A stretch of DNA of 64,000 bases from Margaritifera margaritifera (GCA_029931535.1 JAQPZY010001688.1:6255501-6319500), one strand, 5' to 3'. Positions 25,305 to 36,912 are shown, numbered from the stretch's first letter. Program-made: numbers and translations. Notes: generated from the letters alone by a model not told the origin.

Positions 25305-28300
25305 TGAGAAATCCAAATTGTAACACATAAATGGACTTAAGGAAAAGTGCTGACCAGATTCTTTTGTACGAAAAGGAAAGAGTCTGTTTGAATCAATAAT
25401 TACCCGGAAAGCACAGAAGATGGGAATGATTCACCTTTTATGCATAACCAAGGGAAATCACTTAACAAAATCATGAATAATTGAAAGACATAATAATCTT
25501 ACACCTTTTGAGAGCACTGGATGTGGAATTCAGGACTCACGGTACTAAATATTTGGAAGAAGGGGAACCAGTCTAGAAATTGGTGAAGATAAAATAGAGT
25601 ATATATGGTTTTGGCTGGCCAGGATTGGTTGATAATGAAAGTAAAAGTTAAGTGAAAAGAATCTTTTGAGAGTTTATCCTAGTTGTAACTGAAAAAAATA
25701 GAGGCCATGTTTTAGTGATGGAATTTCAGTGTTTTAAAGACTTGAGTTTGGAAAACACATTTCTGAAATTAGCACCTGGCTCTTTGGTGCAGAATTGAAA
25801 GCATATGTTTCAAATAGATGTTGATCCAGAAAATGTCACAGCTCTTATTGCTTTCTCAACACAGAAGCTGTCATCAAGGATATGTCTATACTGATAAATA
25901 TAGGTTTGATCATGAGCATTTAGAAATTTACAGTTATTGAATTTGTAATATCATGGTATTTGCATATGGGAGCTGAATTAGTACCGTGAGTCCTTCAAGT
26001 CCATAACATTGACAGAATTGGAGGAGAATATTAAGGTCCAAGTATAAATCAGTGCTGTTGTTAGCTCTTAGAGTTCATAGGTACTTTGGCTCAGACAGTG
26101 ATCCATTTATTTATGTGTAAAGTTGTTCCCCTCTTATAAGGCCACCCCTTTTGCACCAGGAATGTGGCCTTATAAGAGGGGTGGCCTTTCCAGAGGGGGA
26201 CTATATTTGTGAGAAGTATATGTATGTGTATGAAATAAGAAAGCTACATGTAACTTCAAAACATTTAATATCTTCATTTAAAAGTAACATTAATTATCAA
26301 AAGGTTCTTCTTGTCTTAAGAATTTACTTATTTCAAGTGAACATACATTAATAGTTCTTAATTCTTAAGTGTGAAATATTTTTCTCATTCAGAAACCTTG
26401 TCATTTAAATCTTGGTACAAAATAAATTGCTTGGCATTCAGAAACATTCTCTTTCCATTTACTCCATTTTCCCACTGCTGCAGAATATTCATCTTATCTA
26501 TTATGATGTTGTTTATTTGAGCCTTCCCAACATCAAATTGTTTTGGCAAGAACTCTTGAACTCTCCCCACTGTTGTTGAGTCTAATAAATTTTACTTTTT
26601 CTTCTAAAGTTACAATTTTCCTTTTACATGATGACATGTTAAACTTTAGTAATGACTTATTTCTTTGTTGCTAATTATACTGCAATTTAATCATGCAGAC
26701 GAAACTTTTATAGAGTAGACAAAATGCTCTGTTTATAAGGAAGTGATACATGTACTGTCACGTGATTTTTCGATCGTCACCTGGTACCCTGTTTTGTTCA
26801 AGGTTCATTTCTCTTTGTGTGTGAATCCAAAAAAGCTATATGTAGCCTATGTTGACCAAGTTATGATCTTGACAATTTCCTCCAGTCATAATCATCAAAG
26901 AGAAGAACTCAACAGCTGTGTGAAGCCTAAAACCCTATAACAAAACTGTTGAGCCCATTTCCTGTAAATGTCGGCATTTGTAGATAATGATATAATATTA
27001 ACCGAAGTGTTACATGTTATAATGTATTTCAAACAGCAATTATCTCAGTAACGAAAACCGGATAACTAGAAACAGATGTCAGAAAAGATAATCGCATTAG
27101 TTACCTTACGATATGAATTAAATTTTGCTTTTGAACATATATTAGATAAAATTTGGCCGCTTGTGAGGGGTAAATTTGATTTTTTGGGGACTAATATGCT
27201 GGCTGCCCATGAGGGGTATTTTTGTACACAAACTCGTCAGTGCAGAGAAAACTGGCTGTGTAGAGGAGGTGGCCACTGGTCAGGGGGGCCGTATGAGGGG
27301 CACCACTGTACTTGCAAAATTGACAACTTGCAAAATTGATAATATCAAACTTGAAAAGGTAATTCCAAAATATTAGAAGAAGAATAAAAATTCTTGTAAT
27401 TGGATGATTTTGTTAGGCATAATAATTATAATATAAAGTCTCTGTTCTGAACAGTTTTTACAATGATAGAATGGCAATATAGCACCATGAAATAAATATG
27501 ATGGACCTAGAAGGGAAAGAGAAACAAAATATACAGGTTTTCACTCCAAGAAAGACTTCTTATTTCTTGCAAAATCCACCATTTTAATAAAATCCCCACA
27601 TGGGATGGCATATGGGATTCACCTTGTCAGTCCATCTGTTTCATAATGTCCCTTCATTGATCCATCTGTTCATTTTCCTTGTTCCAGCTTTATAGACTAA
27701 GTGCAGTTTTGAAAAGGCATGTACAAAATTAAGATTGTAACACACCTCCTGCAAAAAAAATGTTCTTTGATTTTATTATCGATAATGCATTCAATACAAA
27801 ATTAACTGATACAATTAAAAAAATTGAAGAAAACAGGTGGTGCTTTGGTTTCTACAGTATGGTAATTATGCTTAGGCCAGTATGGTACAGATTTTTAAAA
27901 ATTATCTTGATATAGCAAGATCCACTTTAGTGCCTCAAAATACCTGCCTAGAAATAATTTCCAAACATTCATTCCCATTCTGTTTATTTGCAGAATGTAA
28001 TTTTTTAACTTGGTCCAATCGAGACACTATGGCTATGGACATCATATCGCTCGTTTTAAAAGGTTAGAATCTACAGATGCACACGTTGTTGCCTATGATG
28101 TTCTTTTTGCACCCCATAAAATAGTTATAAATCTATTTTAAACCATTTCATCTCCTTTTTATTTACTTTTTAGTTTTTAGTCACAAATCCAGCAAAGACC
28201 AGCAAGTTACTTGCATACCATATTTTCAGATTGTTTTGGGATGGCAAAAAATAATTATTTTGTGGGCTTTCTGATTTTTTCATTGGTGTCTAAAACAAAC

Positions 28301-29030
28301 AAGGTAAGAACAAATATTGCAATTACTCTCTTGCTCCCAAGCAACAAAGTTGACACCAACGATAGTATGGTAGAATGAAGTAAAACAAGCATTTGTTTCT
28401 ATCTTTACATGTAGGGTAATAAATTAAAAACATACATTACTTGCCTATTTTTGTGTATTTGATAAACGTCCATCCACCAGAAAACACAGCCATACATGTA
28501 TTGGTGCTACAAATTCATGTATATTTTGAAGAGAACCATGATGTTAATAATCTCAGACTCCACTTTTTAAGCTTCTATTATATAACAAGTGATCATTCAA
28601 ATCTTTCCTACAAATACACTCAAGTTTTATTTCTGTGTAAATAAAAAGATTTCAGAATGAATTGTGATTTTGAAGGTATTTATGACAGAAAATGCAGAGC
28701 ATTAAGCAACAATAGTGATGGGCTCTTTACAGCCTTGAGTTGTATGCAAGCCTGGGAAGACTAAATACCTACAAATGAGTAGCACTGGATGAGTCATTGT
28801 GAATAATATGTTAAGATTCTTAATATAACATGACCTATTTTTTGTCATATGTTTTCTTTCCTTTTTTTCTGCTTTTTTTTAAAAAAGCTGTTTATAAACC
28901 AAAGAACTGGTTAATTAGCAGCAGAACAATAGGTACTCCTAATCGATGGTACATAATGCTGCTGACAAGGATAATTTGTTTTGTCACACGATGCAATTGA
29001 ATTCACTAATCCATACCAACTCTTTGATTT
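25305..29030. other. TAF5 3' UTR then intergenic DNA, no gene seen
   Basis: No convincing coding frame, RNA gene or large element. It contains the short palindromic repeat at 26118-26212, described separately. The open frame at 27076-27339 has no recognisable domain and is probably chance. Confidence 0.45.
26118..26212. repeat. Short inverted repeat
   Basis: CCCCTCTTATAAGGCCACCCC is answered by GGCCTTATAAGAGGGGTGGCC, then CAGAGGGGGA. It is similar in design, not in sequence, to the palindromic element at 12893-13063. Probably a MITE remnant. Confidence 0.6.
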
Positions 29031-29032
29031 TC

Positions 29033-30115
29033 AGTTCTACTGGTCATAGATCAGAAGACTTTATGGTATGGCCTGTTATCCGTCATCTGTTGACCAAAGT
29101 CCATCCATCCATTAGCACAAGCTTATTATCGCTAATCAGCCTAAACTACTTGGAGGATTATCATGAAACTTGACACACATATTCATCCCAATGTCTAGTT
29201 GGTCCTAAATGAAAATGGTGATGCCTCCAATATGGCCACCAAAGCAGCCATCTTGAAAATCTTGTTATTGCTAATCTTCCTGAGTTGAAAGTCATATCAA
29301 CATTGGGTTTCACTAAAAGATTTTTTATGATGTCTAGTTGGTCCTGATTGAAAATGGTACCCATATATATGGCCACCACAGCAGCCATGTTGAAAATCTT
29401 GTTATTGCTACTTCTGAACAGAAAGTCATATCAGCATGGGGTTTTCACTGAAAGATTTATGGTGTCTAGTTGGTCTTAAATAAAAGTTGTGCTGATCTGA
29501 CATTCAATATGGCCACCACAACAGCCATCTTTAAAATCATCACTAGTTCTTCTAGATGGAAAGTCATATCAACATTGGGTTTCAACCAGAAGACTTCTTA
29601 TGGTGTCTAGTTGGTTCTGAATGAAAATTGTGCTGATCTGACATCCTGTATGGCCACCATGGAAGTCATCTTAAAAATCTTATTTGCTACTTCTCCTAAA
29701 TGGAAAGTCATATCAACATGTTGTTTTTTTTTACCAGAAGACTAATTAGGATATCTAGTTGGTCCTGAATGAAAATGGTACTGAACTGACCTCAAATGTG
29801 GCCGCCACATTGAACATACTGAAAATCTTGTCACTAATTCTCCAGAATGTTAATTTGCTACTTCTCATAAATGGAAAGTCATATTGACATGGTTTTTTTC
29901 ACCAGTCGACTAATTATGATATCTTGTTTGTCCTGTATTAAAATGGTGTCGATCTTTCATCCAATATGGCTAATTTGAAAATTTTATCACTCAAGAATAT
30001 CAGAGATGGTTTCAAAACACAGCAGTTAAAAAGAACAAATGGTCTTATCTTGAATTCCTGGTATTCTCTTTGGACAGTAGATTGTCAGTCCCTTTGAGGG
30101 ACTCTTGTTAAATTA
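29033..30115 (+). mobile_element. Complete-looking copy of the ~145-bp-unit tandem-repeat element
   Basis: The left end is CTACTGGTCATAGATCAGAAG (29038), matching the left end at 2857. It is followed by about six units of ~143 bp (near 29190, 29333, 29466, 29606, 29755). The right end has AGTCCCTTTGAGGGACT, a perfect hairpin with a 3-nt loop, then CTTGTT (about 30090-30113), matching the right end at 5481. There are no open frames with domains, so it is non-autonomous. The design (fixed ends, central tandem array, subterminal 3' hairpin) recalls Helitron/Helentron-derived elements such as the 'pearl' elements of bivalves. The termini do not show a clean CTRR, so that class is an inference. 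Confidence 0.7.
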
Positions 30116-30273
30116 TAGATCTTCAGAAAAATTTTGTTTGTTTATTTGTTACATTGCAATGAAATACTCCAGTAAAGAAGGTGCATTGCTATAGAAATTT
30201 AGCCGTCAGTGTGCGATGTATGTATGATGTCACTTCATGACATGATTTCTCAATTACATCAGTTTCACCGTAT

Positions 30274-30540
30274 TGTTGGTAATGTCATGGAATGGCTCAT
30301 AGTATGCATCTATTAATTAAATTACATGTTGGTAATGTCATGGAATGTCTCATATGAATTTAATTCCTGTAGCATGCATCTATTAATTAAATTAGATGTT
30401 GGTAATGTCATGGAAATGCTCATATTAATTTAATTCCTGTTGTATGCATCTATTAATTAAATTACATGTTGGTAATGTCATGGAATGGCTCATATGAATT
30501 TAATTCCTGTAGTATGCATCTATTAATTAAATTACATGCC
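30274..30540 (+). repeat. Tandem repeat, ~70-bp unit, about four copies
   Basis: TGTTGGTAATGTCATGGAAT..CTCATATGAATTTAATTCCTGTAGTATGCATCTATTAATTAAATTACA repeats with few changes (starts near 30327, 30397 and 30466, with a partial copy before). Non-coding. Confidence 0.9.
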
Positions 30541-32180
30541 ATAAAGTGTCCTGCAAAAATGAAGAATGCTCACTCCATATTATGAGAAATACAACAGATT
30601 TTTCTGGTAAGAACATCTGATCTCCATAATGCTTGTTTCAACTAAATACTTTTTGACAGAATGGTGTTTCTCTAGTTCAAATGAACATAATGCAGTATTG
30701 CTTATTTTTGTCTCCCTGCAAAGAGTAGGTGATGCATCAGCATTGTGTTCCAAGTTCCCATTAATGTCAAGCTCAGTTTATGTCATGGGTATTTTACTCT
30801 CATTTCTCACTTACAGTCTTTAGACCTTATAGGCGCATTTATCAATTGAAGGACTACTTGCTGCTAGCAAAGAAAGTTCACATTGACTTCTATTCATGTT
30901 CTAGTGATAACTTAAAAGTCATTGCATTAAGTCTTATTTCTCCAATGATGAAGCGTATTTTTTGTTATGCAGTTATAAAATTTGATATGCACATCAACTT
31001 TGAGAACCTGTATACACAACCTTTAAAAAAATATTGTAGGGAATTTATTTTTTCTTTCTCAAATGACTATTTGGGGGTTTTGGATACAGCAGTGTAGCAG
31101 GTGAAAATTAGCATTCCACTGAATTATTGCTACAACCATTACCTCATCTCTTGTTCACTGGTTAAGTTGAGTAGATTCCATTAACTCAGTTATTATCAGC
31201 TTCTTTATTTTTAATTGATTATTTTGTTTTATTATGGCAGGACAAGAGGAAGTAAATTTAACTGATTTATTATTGACAACATTTCTTCTTTACCATGCAT
31301 TTATGTTTATTCCCTTTATGAATGTTGTTTTCCTTATGTCCTTAACATTTGCATCATCAAATTATTTTTTCTTATCTTCACGCTAGGTGAGAGGAGGAAT
31401 ATAGATATACATTTCATGATTCTTTGTGATCTTTCATAGTACTGTAGCAGTCGTCATACCCAGACCTGAGATCCAGTTTTTGCTAGTGGGCCACAAGAGG
31501 CACAGCTGGGCTTCCTGAGATTTCTTCTGTTATTTCCCAAAATACCCTAAAATACCATGCTAGCTGGGAAGCCACAAGTGGCCTACCATCATATTAACTA
31601 CAAGTGAGGCAGCCCTGGACCATGGATGATGACATAAATCATTTATATAAAAAAATTAATTTGAATACATTATGCCAAGGTGGTGTAGTGAGAATACAAT
31701 GTTGCAAAGAATACATGTCAGTGGTTGATGTGGGGAAAGACACATTGGTGTGGTCATAGCTGTGCAAAAATGTATTGTGGTCATCATGGTGAGCTGATTC
31801 ACCAGAGAGGAGTGGTGATTCAGCTGTGTCATGGTGGGAGTGTCAGGGGCTGATTATCATCTTTGTGTTGAGTCTGAACATTATCCATGTGACTCATCAC
31901 AAAGGAAAGGAAGGCCAGAAAGATATTTGCTAAAGTGATGTCTGAACTTAGAGCAATGAAAAAACCTATTTAGAGAAACACATTGTGTAAGTTATGTGGT
32001 TTATTATGGATGTAGCAGCACAAAAGTTGAAATCAATCCCAGCACCTCAGCCTTCAAAAATGCCAAGGCCCATTCTAATGCTTGAGTCTCTGAAAATGCC
32101 AAGTCCCATTTTGTCTCCTAATCCTACGAAAATGCAAAGGCCCATCCCAGCACCATGCAAAAAAAGAGACAGCAGGTAAA
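30541..32180. other. Intergenic DNA, no gene recognised
   Basis: Frames at 30780-31097 and 31994-32179 are open but have no recognisable domain. The second is proline- and methionine-rich (PSKMPRPI, KMPSPI, KMQRPI: an imperfect short peptide repeat). It may be the start of the degenerate coding tract that follows. Confidence 0.4.
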
Positions 32181-32306
32181 GAGTACTTTGATGAAATATA
32201 TAAAGAGGTAGCCCAGATGCAAGAGTACTTTGATGAAATGTTTAAAGAGGTAGCCCAGATGCAAGAGTACTTTGATGAAATGTTTAAAGAGGTAGCCCAG
32301 ATGCAA
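32181..32306 (+). repeat. Three tandem 42-bp units encoding a 14-residue repeat
   Basis: The unit GAGTACTTTGATGAAAT..TTAAAGAGGTAGCCCAGATGCA is present three times. In one plus frame it encodes EYFDEMFKEVAQMQ, a heptad-like acidic helix that could form a coiled coil, and continues to EDSDSIETD before a stop. The period is divisible by three and the frame is kept, so it was probably once coding. The protein is unknown. Confidence 0.75.
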
Positions 32307-33064
32307 GAGGACAGTGATTCTATTGAGACTGACTGTTGATCTTCACATGACACTAGTGAACGAAAATGAAAACATGCAAACCGATTGCCCTGGTCACAAC
32401 CCATTTGAAAGAGCAGCATGGCCTTTAAAAGTTGAGAACATTATGGGTCACATTAATGTCTGCTTCTCTGGACCTAAGCAATGCTGTCAATACCATCTAA
32501 AGCAGCACCAAGAGCTGTGAGAAACTGTTTGGGGGTGCTCAGTGGATGGTGTGCATGGATTTTTCTCAGATTTTGAAAGCAGATTAAACATTATTTAGTG
32601 AAACTAATTATACTGCCAATAAGGTAAGATTTTACTCTAAAACCTTTCTATAGATAACAGATATGTACAAGAAGGATAGAACTGACAAAATGTAGGTTGA
32701 ACTGAGTATATACTACACTGCTAGAAATTTCCCAGGCAGGCCTATTGTTATGGAATCATCTGGGTAACAGTTCTATTTATAGCACACTGCACTTGGTGAC
32801 ATGGGCTCATAGTGACAGCCAACACAGCAGCATATGTTACAAGATAAAGAGTTAATGTGTGCACTTGTGTAGCCAGACTACCAGTCGGTAGCCATTGTAA
32901 GGGTTTGCTTGCCTTGACATTTGCCAACCAACCCAGTAGGTGATCGATCAAAGACCTAACACAAGATCCACCAAACAGCTGTCTGTGCCCCGCTGTCGGG
33001 GATTGCCTAGCTGTTTTGATTGTTTGTGAGTGTAACAAAAATAATCCGCATAAGTAAGTACAAG

Positions 33065-33670
33065 ATGACCTTTGTTGAGTGCAAAGCATTAGTGCAGCAG
33101 AATTGGCGAAACAGATCAATGCAGTTCTGGCAAAACCAAGCAAACTTGGTCCAGTGGTGTGCAACAGCCATGTTGTTCAAGGGGACAAACACCAATGACA
33201 TTGTGCACATTGACTACATCTCATAGGGCCCAGATGACGAAACTGTGTGGGTTAATATTTGTTATGGACTAGCCAGCGTTGAATGTATTAATCACTTTAT
33301 TCAAGTATTTGTGTGGGCCATCTATGGCTTGCAATCACAGACAACGATATCAATCATTGGGACTGGCACAGCCTTTGATGTACAAAAACAGTACTTGGTT
33401 ATTGTCGGGTACAGCATAAACAATGCCATTGACCTGCCAAGCAGGAATTATCCACTTGAAGATATGCTTCACCACACCAGTTCGAAAGTAAAGTATGAGT
33501 TTGACATAGGATTGTACGTGGCTTCCAGTGACATGGAGCTCTGGAATGGTGTCATCTAGGATTACAACAAAGAAATTTTCATTCCATTGAAAATCAGTGG
33601 TTGGTCCTTAATGACAGCATTAACTCAATCCCCATTCCACCACCCACCCAGACTAGAGAAAATGGCATAA
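33065..33670 (+). pseudogene. Degenerate ~200-residue coding tract, unrecognised (possible capsid-like relic)
   Basis: A single plus frame of 202 codons (ATG at 33065, TAA at 33668-33670) is interrupted only by TAG at 33224-33226 and 33557-33559. The middle part (GTGTAFDVQKQYLVIVGY, then NNAIDLPSRNYPLEDML) resembles in spacing the region of double-jelly-roll capsids with an I-F-x-I-G-T-x-x-x-Y-I-D-L strand followed by a LNN..S....YP....LE loop, as in the capsid gene at 38412-39788. About 30 residues between the two parts would be missing. I do not recognise the first 60 residues. The identification is weak; it may be an unrelated dead gene. Confidence 0.35.
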
Positions 33671-33891
33671 TAGAGCTAAGCCCCGGCCCTGCCCCACCAA
33701 AAGCAGACAACAGCAAAACAGTAAGGACAAGATTGGTATCCTAAAAGGCTTACGCCGGCTCCAAGGGAACAGAGCATGTTAGTGAGCACCACAGCACTTG
33801 CTTGTCAGAGAAATTGTGTTTTTTTTAGCGTCACGTTGGTTTGCTAAATGTCTTTAGCCTTTCACTGACTTAGATATTCTGAGGGCAACCA

Positions 33892-34329
33892 CTAGGTTTC
33901 CAGTAAGCCAGCCAATGATAGGAGCCAGGTTTCCAGTGAGCCAGCCAATGATAGGAGCCAGGTTTCCAGTGAGCCAGCCAATGATAGGAGCCAGGTTTCC
34001 AGTGAGCCAGCCAATGATAGGAGCCAGCTGAGAATGCTGCCGATGATACCCCGATGGGCTGGTGCTGCTTTTTCTGCCAGCTTTCCCAAGAGGCCCGTGA
34101 GGCTTGTTAGGCATGGTGTTTTTTTCTTTCCAATCCTTGATACCCCTTTTTCAATGAGTGCTGGAATTGGGGTTGGGGCTTGCACTGCCATGGTTCCACC
34201 GCCAGTTATAGCCAGCACAGTAGTGCTGATTATCATGCCCAACGCTGTCACGATGCTGGCATGGGTGTTGCACTGCTCTCGAAAGAGAGTCAGAGGGTGC
34301 CATTCTCTAATCGTATCCTCACTGATCAT
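33892..34329 (-). CDS. Hydrophobic repeat protein ORF, unrecognised
   Basis: An open minus frame of 145 codons. The N-terminal part (TIREWHPLTLFREQC) is followed by a small-residue hydrophobic segment, an LTGLLGKLAEKAAP stretch, GIIGSILSWLLSLAG, and then WLLSLAGSLET repeated by a 33-bp tandem duplication (about 33895-34026, four copies). An overlapping frame reads the same array as APIIGWLTGNL. I have only a weak memory of similar sequences in uncharacterised invertebrate mobile-element proteins. With the opposite-strand tract at 33065-33670 it may belong to one decayed element. The repeat expansion at the C-terminus suggests it is no longer under selection. Confidence 0.35.
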   Translation of the reverse strand: MISEDTIREWHPLTLFREQCNTHASIVTALGMIISTTVLAITGGGTMAVQAPTPIPALIEKGVSRIGKKKTPCLTSLTGLLGKLAEKAAPAHRGIIGSILSWLLSLAGSLETWLLSLAGSLETWLLSLAGSLETWLLSLAGLLET

Positions 34330-34724
34330 GCTAACGATGGTCTCACAAATTTGTCTGATCTGGGACCAGATAGTTTGACATACATGTGACAGAACTAGGA
34401 TTTCAAACCAGTAGATTTACAAATTTTTATCAGTAGATTGGCCTCTAAACCAGTAGATTTTTTATCAGCATAAATTTTACGTTTCAAGGGGATGGAAAGC
34501 AAAACAAGTGCTTTCTTGTTCCATAATATGTATTCTCTTCATGCTATAATAGCAAGTTTGAACATGAATCAGATTCAGATTCTGATGGAAAATGTTACAA
34601 TAATAATTACTTATTATGAGTCAATATACAGTTGAATAATTAAAAAGGAAGAGTTATTTATCTGATAGTTCACTGCAAAGATTTTTCTTTTATAAAATCC
34701 AATAGCATTTTTAGTTTTCTTCAC

Positions 34725-35095
34725 AAGATCACTGTCTAGTGAAGACTTCTTATGATGTCTAGTTTGTCCTGAATTAAAATGGTTCCACTTTGATGTACAG
34801 TATGGCCACCACAGCGGCTATCATGCAAATCTTGTTATCGCTACTCCTCCTAAATAGATGTGCGTATTAACATCGGGTTTTCACCTAAAGACTTCTTATG
34901 ATGTCTAGTTGATCAGATCAGCATCCGTTGGCACAAGTTTGTTATGGCTACTCATCTTAAACTACTTGGAGCATTGCCATGAAATTTTACGCACACATTC
35001 ATTCTAACATAAGGTTTCCAATAAAGTACTTTTTATGATGTCTAGTTGGTCCTAAATGAAAATGGTTCAGATCTGAGATTCAATATGGTCACCAA
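34725..35095 (+). repeat. Truncated copy of the ~145-bp-unit repeat family
   Basis: It contains CTTCTTATGATGTCTAGTTTGTCC, ATGGCCACCACAGC, CTTGTTATCGCTACTCCTCC and, near 34925-35010, another left-end-like segment (GTTGGCACAAG..CTACTTGGAGCATTGCCATGAAA). Non-coding. Confidence 0.75.
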
Positions 35096-35287
35096 TTTGC
35101 TGTAAGATAGAGAGAAAAAAGAAAGATATGTGACTTTGACACTGATATTTAGGAAGAGAAAGTTAGTCCATAAATAGACAATTGTGTACATGTTTGCTTA
35201 AGCCAGAATATCTTTTGCAAATGCCAAAGCGGCTTTTGAGAAATACAAACATTTTATTTGAAATTGCTTTATACACCCATTATTTTG

Positions 35288-35465
35288 TATTTTATGTTTG
35301 TATAGATTTTACACGAAAATGACAAATAACATACCAAAAGACTGCAATAGATGAAACTGAGTCAATGCGGATTATTTTATGTTTGTATAGATTTTACATG
35401 AAAATGACAAATAACATACCAAAAGGCTGCAGTAGATGAAACTGTGTCAATGCGGATTATTTTAT
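35288..35465 (+). repeat. Tandem duplication, ~85-bp unit, two copies
   Basis: TTTTATGTTTGTATAGATTTTACA..AAAATGACAAATAACATACC and the text after it, up to CAATGCGGATTA, occur twice in direct succession with about five differences. Non-coding. 35470-36104 up to the Polinton shows no gene. Confidence 0.9.
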
Positions 35466-36104
35466 GCATGCGATAGATGTTAAATCGGCCGTAACTTTCA
35501 GGGAGTCGACACTTGAATTATTAATTAAAGTTTAACGCAAAACAACCTGGTGTGGGACGATTTTCCTTACTTTTTCGCAGTATAAATAACTATGGTTGAG
35601 TGGCCATTCAGTCAGGTTGAAAAAAGAACGACAAGAATGAAGCATTATATCTCTATGCGTGCACCTTTTTTTTTTCTCCATGAAGTCAGTTTTTTGTGTC
35701 CCTTAATCACAAAATTAATCGAATTGGCAAATCCATATGCAGTCGAAGTGCGGATGTATACGATAATAAATAAATAAGCACACATACACTTAAAAACCAT
35801 GGTTGAGAGATCATTGTTTTAAACTATACCAACTGCAATGGTTTGTCATCTCAACTCCGCACGCTTTACATTGCATATTCCAAACCGCTACCCCCATCCC
35901 CACCTCGTACTCACCTCTATCCCCTGACAGTGACATATATGATGCGCCTTCATGCAATGATTGCATATAAAACAACAAATACAAAATTGGTTATAAATAT
36001 TTGTAAATGTCGTAGTAATTGCAATTGTTGGATATTTTACCTCTGGCCTCCTTTCAGGGACCCTAGAGGCGAGAGCCAAAACTGACACAACTCTTGCAGA
36101 TAGT

Positions 36105-36110
36105 CATCAC
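36105..36110. repeat. Left target-site duplication CATCAC
   Basis: The six bases directly before the left Polinton terminus (AGTAGTAAGG...) are CATCAC. The same six bases follow the right terminus at 54650-54655. A 6-bp duplication is the characteristic footprint of the Polinton integrase. Confidence 0.95.
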
Positions 36111-36511
36111 AGTAGTAAGGTGGGGGTACTGGGGGAAAAATGGGCACTTGGGGGAATCTATGGACGTTTAACATTAGTAGGGCACTTGGGGGAAAAAAGT
36201 GGGGGCAGGGGGAAAAAAAGGGAAAAGTTTATAGGGAAAAATGGGCCTCTACAGGGAATCTATGGATGTTTAACATTGGGAGGGCACTTGGGGGGAAAAA
36301 AGTTTTCCCTAGAGAGGCCCTATGGACGTTTAACATTGGGAGGGCACTTGGGGGAAAAAAGTGAAAAGTTTATAGGGAATGGGCCTCTACAGGGAAAACG
36401 GGAGTTTAACATGGCGGGGGGCCTCTCTAGGGACAACGGGAGTTTTTTTAACGTGGCGGGAGTGTGGGAGGGAGGGGAATAGAATTAATCTTTCTTGAAA
36501 AAGGGTGGTCC

Positions 36512-36823
36512 TCAGAAGAACTGTTGGTTTTTTTTGTTTGTGTTAAAGTTCATTTTAGAGGAGGTGTGGGCCCCCCCCCCCCTCCATGTTTTTAAACTCG
36601 TGCTTCTTTTGTTTGAGTTTAGGATAAAGGGAGGATGGTCCGCTTTAGGATCCCAATTTTCTTTATTGGAATCCTCCATCATTGGATGTGGTTTGATGGG
36701 AATATTCTTCTCTTTTTCCTCCTTCTCCCTCTCCTCCTTCTCCTTCTTCTCTAGATCTTGGAGGAGGTGCCACGCCACCTCTAAATGAACTCTAACTTGT
36801 CTTATGATTTCAACGTTGTTCAT
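36512..36823 (-). CDS. TIR-encoded small charged protein (left copy)
   Basis: A 103-codon minus-strand frame starting MNNVEIIRQVRVHLEVAWHL and followed by an uninterrupted E/K-rich coiled-coil-like helix (about residues 25-39). It then has a short ENWDPKADHPPF segment. Read outward toward the element end. A duplicate in the right TIR (53941-54207) shares the first ~85 residues. The C-termini differ because of small indels in a C-run. A TATA-like ATATTAAAA (36866-36876, minus strand) lies about 48 bp upstream of the ATG. I do not recognise the family. Being in the repeat, the gene is present twice and its copies may be kept alike by TIR homogenisation. Confidence 0.55.
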   Translation of the reverse strand: MNNVEIIRQVRVHLEVAWHLLQDLEKKEKEEREKEEKEKNIPIKPHPMMEDSNKENWDPKADHPPFILNSNKRSTSLKTWRGGGAHTSSKMNFNTNKKNQQFF

Positions 36824-36865
36824 TCTCTTGAATAAAACTAGATAGCTTAACCGGTGAAGACGTTG

Positions 36866-36876
36866 TTTTAATATAC
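36866..36876 (-). promoter_or_regulatory. TATA-like box of the left TIR gene
   Basis: The minus strand reads GTATATTAAAA about 48 bp before the ATG at 36823. The identical site in the right TIR is at 53888-53898. The spacing matches the other TATA-ATG pairs of this element. Confidence 0.5.
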
Positions 36877-36912
36877 TAGAAGTGCGGACGTGAAGGAAAA
36901 CATCCCTTACAC

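Larger units (their letters stand above)
36111..36912 (+). repeat. Left terminal inverted repeat of the Polinton
   Basis: Starts AGTAGTAAGGTGGGGGTACT and is the near-exact reverse complement of 53852-54649. The outer 370 bp is an internal mosaic of short repeats. TATGGACGTTTAACATTGG, AGGGCACTTGGGGGAAAAAA and GGAAAAGTTTATAGGGAA each recur, with a purine-rich G/A strand. The inner 400 bp carries a small gene (36512-36823). Identity is lost after CATCCCTTACAC at 36912. Known role: replication ends, probably with a covalently bound terminal protein, and integrase recognition. Confidence 0.95.

Noticed and set aside
27076..27339. Open frame with Cys/His/Gly-rich end
   Set aside because: No recognisable domain or splice context; codon use looks like background.
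29033..30115. Calling the repeat element a definite Helitron
   Set aside because: The 3' hairpin is there, but the terminal CTRR and an A-T or T-T target were not clear, and no helicase gene is present.
36120..36482. Plus-strand frames of 120 and 74 codons at the left end, with mirror copies at 54264-54682
   Set aside because: They translate the G/A-rich short-repeat mosaic of the TIR (repeated LWTFNIGRALGGKK-like peptides), start outside the promoter context and lie partly across the element boundary.
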